Of a stretch of DNA of 64,000 bases, positions 28,501 to 36,518 are shown one piece after another. Position 1 is the first letter of the stretch. Every line of letters starts with the position of its first letter. The notes under the pieces are model-generated. The model ran no database searches. It was not told the DNA's origin and saw nothing but the letters and a program-made list of their open reading frames with translations. The DNA lies in the IMG/VR virus record IMGVR_UViG_3300033049_000013, positions 1-64,000 of that record; one strand, 5' to 3'. This DNA is from a virus. The position numbers and the translations under genes were made by a program.

Positions 28501-31500
28501 TTAATTCAACTCCATTCTTAAATTTAATTAGTTGTACTAACTTTCTCTTAATATTAAAGTCACCTTCAGTGTCAGAATCCTTAGCTCCTAATGATTCATT
28601 ATAGTCATTTATATTTGCATTGTAAGCATCAATAAATACCTTATCAAATGTATTCTGAATATTCTGAATCATTACATATTGACGATTATTTAAAGCTACT
28701 TCTTTAACTTCTTCAGCCGTCTTATTATTCTTAAAGAATAGTTCTGTTCTAGGTTTAGATCTAGTAATCTTAGAGAAATTAGTTAAGATAGCACTAACTG
28801 CTCCACTTATACTTTCAACTTCTTGTAATGATGTTACAGCTCCTAATTCTAAAGCATTATCTAATACTAAGTCATTTATAGAGTTCTCTAGAATAGCTAA
28901 TAAATTATTATATTGCTCTTCCGAAAACTTAGAAGCAAAGTTATCTATATTTAGTATATCTATTCCAGTAGCCACATCTTCTAAAAGTAATTTACTTACT
29001 TTATTATTTAATAATGTAATTAGTTTAGACTGCTCAATAGAATCAGTTACTAGTTCATTAATTTGGCGACCTAATGGAGCTAACTCACTGATTTGTAATG
29101 CCTCATCAATATCTTCAATAATTGTCTCAGTTAAAGGAACTTCATTCTCAGTATTTAATAATGCAATACGCTCATCTAATGTAGTAGCTAATTCTTGTAT
29201 TAACTCTGCATTAAGACCCGATGACATAATGTTTCTACGAATAATCTCATCTAAGAAAGTTGGACTAGTAGAAGTCTCTATAAGTCCAATGTACTCTTGA
29301 TTCAAATCTGAGTCTACATTAACTACTAAACCTTCACCTTTTAATCGAAGGAATTTCTCCACAGTCATGTGCTCTATGTTATCATTATTATATGTAGGAT
29401 TTAAAGGATGTTGTAATTCAATTAATCCATCTGGATTAACACCTAATAGCATTAAATCCAATCCTTCTATATTATATCGACCAGGTGTAACATCATTAAC
29501 TCCTGTTACTGTAGGTATAATATATGGTGCATGTTTATCTAGTATGTTTGTTAATTCATCTAACTTAGAGAATCCAGTAACACTAGATATAAATTCTACT
29601 ATCAATCCTTTTAATCTTTCCCATAAACTAATCTCACCTTTCTGTTCACTATCATCTCTACCTACTTTTGATTTAATAGTATGAAGGTATGAAGCAAACT
29701 CTTTTTGAGAGAAAGCTTGAGTTATTAATTCTTCTAATCCATTCCTATCACCTAATACTTCTGTTGCTTTCTTAATGTACTCTAATGCATCATATGCCCC
29801 TGCATACATACGTTCTTCTGTTACATTTTCAGTAGCTTGAGCATTGGCAATTTTACTATCTAAGTCTTTAAGTAAGTTACTTAATACTTCAGGTACAGTT
29901 TTACCATCATTTAAACTAAGTATGAAGCGCTTTAAATCAATTACAAACTGTGTAGACTCCTTAGTCTTATTTGGTATCTCATTACGCAATACTACATGAA
30001 TTGCTTCATGTACTAATAGTTCTTTAAAATAACTCAAACTATGAGGTCTTACAGTATCATTAAGTTGAAATACAATAGTATTACTATCTGGTGTAAAGTA
30101 AGCTGGTGTATTAGGGTCTAATTTAATGTTAGCAGGTATCTTATCTACTATTGAGATCTTAGTACCATATTTAATTAAACTGTCTAATAGAGGGCTATAT
30201 TCATCTACTATAGATAATAGAGAACCCCCATCTTCTGACTTGAATTCTATTAGCTTATCTTTAAATATCTGAGCATCTATAGCACCTGTTTCATCTAATA
30301 GAGATTTAATAACCTCCATAAATTCTACTACTCGTTTTCTTTCTTTGACATTCTTATCTCTAGATAATCTATTAACTACATTATCATCACCTTTTCCGTC
30401 TTTACCTTTATCTTTATCATCTTTATCATCTTTCTTCTCTACGTCTTCTGGCTTAACTTCTTCTTCATCAGACTTAGTTTTAGATAAAGCTGCTTCTGCT
30501 TCCTCAGCTATCTTACCCCAATACTTTGTAGAAGCTGCTATGAAGTTTTTTCTACCCTTAACTGAAGTCATTTCTTTAAATGCATCTTCTGCACTAGTAA
30601 CATCGGCTTGGGCAGTATACACTTGAGCATACTGGTCTTTCAGTTTATCTTGAGTATTAGTACGAATCATATTAATATTATCCGTTAATTGCTTCTTAGC
30701 TACGGCTAATGATTCCTTAGATGCATTCTCTAAGTCTTGTCCTGGTGTTAAGTATGAAGATAATGAATCCTTAATTAATTGACTTTTCTCAGCACCAATT
30801 TGTTTCTCTTGATTCTGATAATTAGATTTTAATCCTGCTAAACGTTCTTTAGTTTTAGCTAACAGTTTACTATCTATTTGAGCTGTAGTAAGTCCTATCT
30901 CTTTTGCTAATGTAGGATTAAGTACTCTAAGAGTCTCTAAGTATTGATGATACTCCTCACCTTCTAAGTCTTCTCCAACTTCTAGCATAGCAATAGATTG
31001 TCTTAAACCTTCTTGCTTTTGTGTCAGTTTAACTGATTGTTCTAATCCAGTTACATTTCCTTGCAACTTATTTACTTCATCATTGATTTCAGACTCATGT
31101 TCCTTTAAAGTCTCTAAATGTTTGTTTAGTTTCTTTCTAGAACTAAGTATATTACCTTTCATCAAGAAAGCAGATTTGGCATACTGATGTGACTCAGCAT
31201 CTCCATAATCAAAACGATTAGAAATATCTTTATAGATTTTATCCATCTCCTTGATGGTATCTATAGCTTCCTGAGCTTTAACAACATAACCATTGTCTGT
31301 AGCATCTTCTGCCAGACCCATTGACTGAGCTTTAGTTGTAGTAGTTTTAGCTAAACTTTGTAATTGTTTTACTTGTTCAGTTAATTTCTCAATTTTAGAT
31401 TCACTAGGATTTTCTGATGCTGCTTCTTCTTGAATTTGAGCTTGTATATTCTCTGCTTCTTTTAATGCTTGTTCAGATATACTAGTCTTATTATTTGTAT

Positions 31501-33271
31501 CTCTAATGTTTTCAAAAGTCGCTGTAAGATTCTTTGAAGTACCATTCTTAAATGCTTGATACATATTCAAATCAAACAATTCCATGCGTTTCTGGTCAGC
31601 TAGAGCTTTCACTCTTTCTGCTGGTAGACTAGCATCATTACGAACTATATTAGTAAGCTCATTCATCTTCTTATCAACAGTCAGTAAATCATCAGCTATC
31701 TGTAACTTAACCCTGTTAAATGCAACCTCTTTATCAATAGCTTCTTTCTTAGCTGAACTGATTCTACCTAATGGACCAGTTTCATCTACTGCTTTACCTT
31801 GAGCATCATATACATAATCTCCAGGTTGTACAATAATCTCCTCACCATTCGGTCCCATTTTCTTCTCTTGTGTATCTCCCCTATATCTAGCTTGTTCCTT
31901 ATACCTTGGAGCGTGTTCCATAACAGCAGTCTGTCCTACACCACCTAACATACCTGAGAAGAAACTAACAGCCCCTTCCTCAGACCATGCTGCACCTATA
32001 GTAGCACCTGCAGATTCTAAGTCAAGGAATTTACCAGCCATACCTCTAGCATCTCTTTTAGCGGCTTCTTCGTCAGTCATACGACCTATTCTATCACCTG
32101 ATGCTTCAGCCCATACGTTAACAAGTTCCTCTACCCCTTCTTGTACAGCTTCAGCAGCATAAGATAACTTATTACTTTGAGGTACATAAGCTAAGTTCTT
32201 AATACGTTCTGCAGCTTCGCCAATTCCCTCTCCTTTGAATTGTTTTAATTGATGCTTTATATTACCTAAGTCATCCAATAATTGTCTGTTAGAACGAAAC
32301 ATAGGAGCGACACTGGATAAATTAAGTACAGTATTTACAACTGTATTCAATCTAGTTGTTTGAGCAGCCGCCTCAGCAGCCCTTTTACGTGCATCTTCAT
32401 CCGACTTACCTCTACTTCTTTGTATCTGATATGTTCTATCAAATACTTGAGCACCTGACATAGCACCCTCAACATAAGCTAATGAACCTGATGTAGCTAT
32501 AGCAGCTCCAGCTCTTGCAGCATTTGCAGAAGTAGCAGTTAACGCATTAGCTAACTTAGCTCCTCTACCAAATATAGCACCAGGAATCACTGCAGTTGCA
32601 GCAAATTCACCAATAGATTCAAATAAACCTTGTCCTAATTGTAACCACCATGTTGGATCTGATATATCGGATGCAGCATTAGGACGTTCTCTATAAATTT
32701 CACCTGCGAAATCAGTCAATCCTTCCCTTGCACCTTCTGCAAATCTAGTTAATGAGTTCTCGTAATCACCATCATCATACAATAATGTACCTAAACGACC
32801 CATATTCTCAATTAATCCTAAACCAATACCACCAACAGTCTGTACAATAGCACTACCTGTTTGTTCCAATAATCCTTGATTCTGTGCTCTTAACTTTCTA
32901 TGGTCTATTCCTTTAGTCGGACCAGTTGCAGAACCTAGGTAAGGTTCAAATTTAGACCAATCATCAATATCAGTATGTCCATATAGTCCACTTCTAGCAT
33001 CTACATCTTTATCTACTTCATCACCTCTAGAAGTATCTAATCCCCTAGTTTTACCCCATTGGTCATAGTTACTTTGAAACAAAATATTATCTTCATTAGG
33101 TACAGCATCACTAAATCCTGATAATCCATATTCTAATAAAGCATCATTAGTTACAGGTTCATACCTAGTAATGTCTTGTGTAGTAGATATAGGAGCTGGG
33201 ACTGGTGTTGGAGCAGTATTAATTCCTCCTCCATTTTGATACTTCTTTCTATTATTGTTCTTATTACTCAT
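25571..33271 (-). CDS. Giant cargo-type protein, 2,566 aa, with zincin motif
   Basis: This is the last gene of the structural block and probably a packaged cargo/ejection protein. The N-terminus contains the KKYQNGGG motif shared with other proteins of the block. Residues about 130-460 are rich in Gly and Ala with several hydrophobic stretches (SAIVQTVGGIGLGLI, FAATAVIPGAIF, FFSGMLGGVGQTAV), as expected for a protein that crosses membranes during ejection. Coiled coils follow, then an acidic/Lys linker (about 935-975, KKDDKDDKDKGKDGKGDD), then the zincin motif VHEAIHVVL (His1088, Glu1089, His1092) with a likely third ligand in LEELITQAF (Glu1180/1181). A second Lys/Glu/Pro linker lies near 2270-2315, before a small C-terminal domain. 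The first ATG follows the previous stop by one base. Cargo role is inferred from position and composition. Confidence 0.82.
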   Translation of the reverse strand: MSNKNNNRKKYQNGGGINTAPTPVPAPISTTQDITRYEPVTNDALLEYGLSGFSDAVPNEDNILFQSNYDQWGKTRGLDTSRGDEVDKDVDARSGLYGHTDIDDWSKFEPYLGSATGPTKGIDHRKLRAQNQGLLEQTGSAIVQTVGGIGLGLIENMGRLGTLLYDDGDYENSLTRFAEGAREGLTDFAGEIYRERPNAASDISDPTWWLQLGQGLFESIGEFAATAVIPGAIFGRGAKLANALTATSANAARAGAAIATSGSLAYVEGAMSGAQVFDRTYQIQRSRGKSDEDARKRAAEAAAQTTRLNTVVNTVLNLSSVAPMFRSNRQLLDDLGNIKHQLKQFKGEGIGEAAERIKNLAYVPQSNKLSYAAEAVQEGVEELVNVWAEASGDRIGRMTDEEAAKRDARGMAGKFLDLESAGATIGAAWSEEGAVSFFSGMLGGVGQTAVMEHAPRYKEQARYRGDTQEKKMGPNGEEIIVQPGDYVYDAQGKAVDETGPLGRISSAKKEAIDKEVAFNRVKLQIADDLLTVDKKMNELTNIVRNDASLPAERVKALADQKRMELFDLNMYQAFKNGTSKNLTATFENIRDTNNKTSISEQALKEAENIQAQIQEEAASENPSESKIEKLTEQVKQLQSLAKTTTTKAQSMGLAEDATDNGYVVKAQEAIDTIKEMDKIYKDISNRFDYGDAESHQYAKSAFLMKGNILSSRKKLNKHLETLKEHESEINDEVNKLQGNVTGLEQSVKLTQKQEGLRQSIAMLEVGEDLEGEEYHQYLETLRVLNPTLAKEIGLTTAQIDSKLLAKTKERLAGLKSNYQNQEKQIGAEKSQLIKDSLSSYLTPGQDLENASKESLAVAKKQLTDNINMIRTNTQDKLKDQYAQVYTAQADVTSAEDAFKEMTSVKGRKNFIAASTKYWGKIAEEAEAALSKTKSDEEEVKPEDVEKKDDKDDKDKGKDGKGDDNVVNRLSRDKNVKERKRVVEFMEVIKSLLDETGAIDAQIFKDKLIEFKSEDGGSLLSIVDEYSPLLDSLIKYGTKISIVDKIPANIKLDPNTPAYFTPDSNTIVFQLNDTVRPHSLSYFKELLVHEAIHVVLRNEIPNKTKESTQFVIDLKRFILSLNDGKTVPEVLSNLLKDLDSKIANAQATENVTEERMYAGAYDALEYIKKATEVLGDRNGLEELITQAFSQKEFASYLHTIKSKVGRDDSEQKGEISLWERLKGLIVEFISSVTGFSKLDELTNILDKHAPYIIPTVTGVNDVTPGRYNIEGLDLMLLGVNPDGLIELQHPLNPTYNNDNIEHMTVEKFLRLKGEGLVVNVDSDLNQEYIGLIETSTSPTFLDEIIRRNIMSSGLNAELIQELATTLDERIALLNTENEVPLTETIIEDIDEALQISELAPLGRQINELVTDSIEQSKLITLLNNKVSKLLLEDVATGIDILNIDNFASKFSEEQYNNLLAILENSINDLVLDNALELGAVTSLQEVESISGAVSAILTNFSKITRSKPRTELFFKNNKTAEEVKEVALNNRQYVMIQNIQNTFDKVFIDAYNANINDYNESLGAKDSDTEGDFNIKRKLVQLIKFKNGVELTKVSKAKYDTLYEVISEEDDSYVLIPFKTANEAKNRIEVNKDDIYDFQALNTTNRAFRENLYTPDYITKMYIHRYDKTQKLPKDYLTGILSNAYGELMYSETKANDKKIKNEVKNYFGKKYRQIPAIVMNKIDKLAKDDINGNSTYTDAEVEDMIKGFAEELYNIELDSKVAINTKAVLTKFLWDLKAKGLKLEDHVRFRLKKDISVNVNKALANELNDDPSKKLEQGLLHANPVKVASGEDFIGIHNWMDLDIAMEINLGTTDSPDWYYTGHPNNPNIYHKVKGDKTTDKVYHPGVMLKAYDLATTSDEQQEILDEFNVLYSDKNGGTLTYEDLKAFGDSSNKQAKLFEEFLDIYNKVGYSETILEPEMLKQLVNFNVSGGSIDFEYDNNKRINMDEYFYDGKEIRPEMEKFLIDGKIIIVDNKFNYDLEDSPSEKNSLSATSILGHSLDDINDPSIGGYLEDVVTTDLLSSKRNRYWMLVKDLNNKVRPIALKPRNANKEELDSFATKITNIIDVFNNQEIDLSNAESIGALRKEINTLLDSKDGLFFKVPAKFGPTVTQLEVDFASIRSNKLDAHSLILKVADKNTGKAIQIIKGLDFNSGARLKNSLLKNGLTEGNIGVSLPKPENVTSIKAILPFMEVPTTSSMFENNSIFMGLNDDIANTKDSIIEQAKSAKTETEIEIEPEIKKPKIKDDKPVDEVVKVKPKPKVKKKAIKKDKEYTDAEVLAVINSKKTILDYGSAPTLASILGVWRATRVEILTAVRSGEIIPSNIVDALRTPDWDNKDHKQIVRNIFGKLDIVLADVGIKGLRLADVKITKTEVEEQVEKQLELEFTENNLDEIKPVEPVDTIEDMQLLYQTPVIENAKTLYGELKKYGGVLGKKKFNDKADYAVVNKFLKEFKKDYFLVANFTVDQYKDFLERNSESLNKTEIKPIIERVISSIKGDISLGAPTVLLRSGTQADLVDLTRGCYKL

Positions 33272-33272
33272 G

Positions 33273-36200
33273 CTATCTAAATTTATAAGTACTTGTTGTT
33301 ATTTTATAAGGATTTGTTCCTATTAACTCATCAGGATGTGGATTAATTTTTGTCTTGTATTGTCTTCTAGTTTCTCTAATATTAAGAATATCTCCTATTT
33401 GACTATCAGTTAATTTTAATGTCTTAGCAGCTTTTACAATTCTTTCAGGTGCTACATCCTCACCTATATCAATTAATTCAGCAACTTTCATGTGAACAGA
33501 TACATGCCTTTTAACTGGTACTATTCTACCCTTAGCATCTCTTTGTATATTTCCTTTAGAATCTCTAGAAGGGAATGTCAATGCTACATAGTCATTTGGA
33601 ATACCTTTTTCATACAGTTCTTTAGAGATATTACTTAGATGCTTATCTTTTCTAATTAATTCCTCAGCTTCGGCATATGGCATTGTACCTGAATAAGATT
33701 GTAATTTAGGTTGTAATTGCCTTCTACCTCCTATAATTACTTCTTCCATCTCTATAAATCCACCAGGATGTATTATAGGACTCTGATAATTATCAAACGT
33801 AACTGTACTATTATCAATATAATGATACGGGTCTGGATTATAAGCATCCTCAGCTCTATTAATTGTATAATTATAGCTTTGTCTAGTAACAGGATTATGT
33901 TGAGTATACTTACCAACCTTTAATCCTGATTCTGCTAAGTTTTGAAGTTGCATAGAAGTTTGATGTCTTGGGTCTTCTCTCCAATGTTTTAAGAATCCAA
34001 AGTTAACATCTTCAAATCCTACTCTAGTTGTACCTTGTTTAGCAATTTTATCTGTTTTCCTTCCCTTATCATCCAATTCATACACAGTAAATGGTAAAGA
34101 AAAGGCATTCTTATTTTCTTTACCTAATGCACTACCTAATTCATAAGTATATTGCTTACCAGTAGCTGCAGACAATTGCTGCAGGTATTGTGGCATAGTC
34201 TGAGCAGTTAATGTACCATTCTCTCCTGGCAAATACATAGGAAGAGTATTAGTGTTCTGTTGATTCTGAAAGAATTCATTAACTCCTTTCTCTCTACCCT
34301 CTGCTAACCAATATTTACCATCATTAGAATAAATACGATTAGACGATTTACCTGACAGTGGAGTAGCAGTCATAGTACCTAGATAGTGATTCATAGCTTT
34401 GTCATACTTAGACTTAGTAGCTGCTACTGAATTTAATTGTTCTTGTTGTGCATGTAGCTTACCAGGTTTCCAGTTAGTACCAATAGACATAGGTTCAATT
34501 AGATCTAATAGATCTCCAGCATTCTTATCTCCAGCCGCTTCTTTTGCTCGTAATTCGCTTAGAAGAGTTGAGTATGTACCTTTAGTGAATGAACTACCAT
34601 TAATACCATTATCTATGATTGAAGTCTTAAAGTCTTCATAAGTCATATTTGGATTATATTTCTTATTTAATTCATACGCTTGCTTAGATGTACTAACAAA
34701 CTCATTCTGCCATTCTACAGCATTCTCTAAGCCATTTAATTCCTCAACAGTCCATTGATAAGTTGGATTGGCTTTAACAGCATCCCCAGCTTCATTATAA
34801 GCTTGATTATGAATATCCATTAAGTTCTTAGCTCCTTGTGCATTACGTTGAATTTCATGTAAAGCACTTACAGATAAATCAGAATTCTCTGATAATACAA
34901 CTTCATCACCATCTTTATTAGTCATAATGATTTTACCACCTCTATTCTCAAACTTCTGAGCCTGAGCAATATCATCATTTGTAATCTTACTAGCATCTCT
35001 AGCAGAATACATAGCATTATCTCTATCAATTTTATTAGCATACTTTGGAGTACCATCAGGGTTTTTCTCACTCGCAGCAATTTGGGCAAAGAATGATGTC
35101 TCTACTCCACCTTTTTGTTGTAATAGTTGATTCTTCTTATCACCAAATTCAGTTAACGTCTTACCATAAGGAGACTCTACAGTAACTCCTGTATCAAAAC
35201 GCTCCATTACTTCATACTCCTTGTCTCGCTTAAACTCATGGTCTGATATTGCTATTGCAAAGCTATGTTTTATTTTAGCTAATTCAATCTCTTTTGAATG
35301 TGCCCATACAGGATTCTTCATTACCTTCAAATCTTCATCATGATCCATGTGAGCTATCTTACCCGCATAAGGTTCTGCTTCTTTACGAATTATATCAGCT
35401 ATAAATGTATCGAACATCTTAGTAGTTGCTACTTTAATAGGGTCTGCAGAAGCTAGCTTATTATAAGCATTCTGAGATTGTTTAACATCGTTTTCTAATG
35501 CTGACATTAAAGCTCTCTTAGCACGTTCTGTTTGTGGACCAGCTATACCATCAACTTTAATTATAGGTCTTCCTGTACGTTCTTGATATAACTTATTTAT
35601 TGCAGTCTGTAATGCAGAACCATGCAATGTATTTAACTCATTAATAGACCCTTTAAATCCATCTAACTTCTCTTGGGCATTACCTACGAATTGGTCATAG
35701 TATTCCTTAGACGGTTTAGCTCCGCCACGAACTTCTTGGTCATAAGTCCATTCAGCTTCTAATTCACCTGTTTTCTTTAATTCATTTCGTAATGCAGATG
35801 ATGCTTGTTCTAGTAATTCTTTCTCACTAATCCAAGTATCTTTATCTTTCCTCCATTCTAATACACCTGTAGGTGAAGTCCTAGAACTTCCTTGTCCCCA
35901 AGTAGCATTAGATGACTCTTTAGCATTAGCTACGAATTTCTCTAAGAATTCAGGTCTATTAACTGCATCTGTTAAATTGACATCACCCCAAGGATTATAT
36001 TGAGTATGGTCAGTACCAATACCAACATCTCTTGTCTGTGCTAGTTTTCTCTTTAGCTGATACTCTTGTGCTTTAGTAATATCACCATCCTTACGTCTAG
36101 TAGTAACATCTTTATAGTTAGTCATATAACCAGTATGACGATTCTTTATAGCAGTCATTTCTCCATGAATACCAAAATCTTTACCTACCACACCAAATAA

Positions 36201-36494
36201 TTCCTCAGCTTGTGCAGTTGACTTAGTTAAATCTCCATTATAAAGATTCATAATATTATCAATACTCTTTTGATAACCTAGTTGCTTTTCTGTATGACGT
36301 TTTCTATCGTATCCCTCTAAACTAGGAACTTCTGATACCTTAGCTTTCAATTTTTTAAAATCTACTAACTTGGTATCATAGTCCTTTTGTTTTGTGGCTA
36401 AAGCTTGTCCCAATAATTGAATGTTAGGTTTAAAAAAGAAATCCGCACGTGTCTGGTCAGCACCTAAATTTCCTGGTAATATTCTTGTTGCCAT
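33273..36494 (-). CDS. Cargo-type protein, 1,073 aa, with peptidoglycan-binding-like motif
   Basis: A large hydrophilic protein located where crassviruses encode proteins stored in the capsid/tail and ejected. The N-terminal 150 residues are helical with many Lys and Asp (ALATKQKDYDTKLVDFKKLK). Around residues 295-335 there is a motif resembling the peptidoglycan-binding domain 1 signature: LYQERTGRPIIKVDGIAGPQ, with Asp315 of the VDG core. This could help the injected protein cross the cell wall. The rest has long helical stretches and a beta-rich C-terminus; no catalytic motif was found. It ends one base before the giant downstream gene, so the two are co-translated or tightly coupled. The cargo call rests on order; the wall-binding call is tentative. 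Confidence 0.72.
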   Translation of the reverse strand: MATRILPGNLGADQTRADFFFKPNIQLLGQALATKQKDYDTKLVDFKKLKAKVSEVPSLEGYDRKRHTEKQLGYQKSIDNIMNLYNGDLTKSTAQAEELFGVVGKDFGIHGEMTAIKNRHTGYMTNYKDVTTRRKDGDITKAQEYQLKRKLAQTRDVGIGTDHTQYNPWGDVNLTDAVNRPEFLEKFVANAKESSNATWGQGSSRTSPTGVLEWRKDKDTWISEKELLEQASSALRNELKKTGELEAEWTYDQEVRGGAKPSKEYYDQFVGNAQEKLDGFKGSINELNTLHGSALQTAINKLYQERTGRPIIKVDGIAGPQTERAKRALMSALENDVKQSQNAYNKLASADPIKVATTKMFDTFIADIIRKEAEPYAGKIAHMDHDEDLKVMKNPVWAHSKEIELAKIKHSFAIAISDHEFKRDKEYEVMERFDTGVTVESPYGKTLTEFGDKKNQLLQQKGGVETSFFAQIAASEKNPDGTPKYANKIDRDNAMYSARDASKITNDDIAQAQKFENRGGKIIMTNKDGDEVVLSENSDLSVSALHEIQRNAQGAKNLMDIHNQAYNEAGDAVKANPTYQWTVEELNGLENAVEWQNEFVSTSKQAYELNKKYNPNMTYEDFKTSIIDNGINGSSFTKGTYSTLLSELRAKEAAGDKNAGDLLDLIEPMSIGTNWKPGKLHAQQEQLNSVAATKSKYDKAMNHYLGTMTATPLSGKSSNRIYSNDGKYWLAEGREKGVNEFFQNQQNTNTLPMYLPGENGTLTAQTMPQYLQQLSAATGKQYTYELGSALGKENKNAFSLPFTVYELDDKGRKTDKIAKQGTTRVGFEDVNFGFLKHWREDPRHQTSMQLQNLAESGLKVGKYTQHNPVTRQSYNYTINRAEDAYNPDPYHYIDNSTVTFDNYQSPIIHPGGFIEMEEVIIGGRRQLQPKLQSYSGTMPYAEAEELIRKDKHLSNISKELYEKGIPNDYVALTFPSRDSKGNIQRDAKGRIVPVKRHVSVHMKVAELIDIGEDVAPERIVKAAKTLKLTDSQIGDILNIRETRRQYKTKINPHPDELIGTNPYKITTSTYKFR

Positions 36495-36518
36495 GTTATT
36501 TTATTATCTTTAAAATGT

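Noticed and set aside
30345-30626. Ser/Leu-rich open frame on the plus strand inside the 2,566-aa gene
   Set aside because: It is the antisense shadow of the acidic/Lys linker of the cargo protein; the composition is explained by complementing Asp, Glu and Lys codons.
33269-33275. Possible frameshift joining the 1,073-aa and 2,566-aa genes
   Set aside because: The downstream gene has its own ATG one base after the upstream stop, and there is no slippery heptamer.
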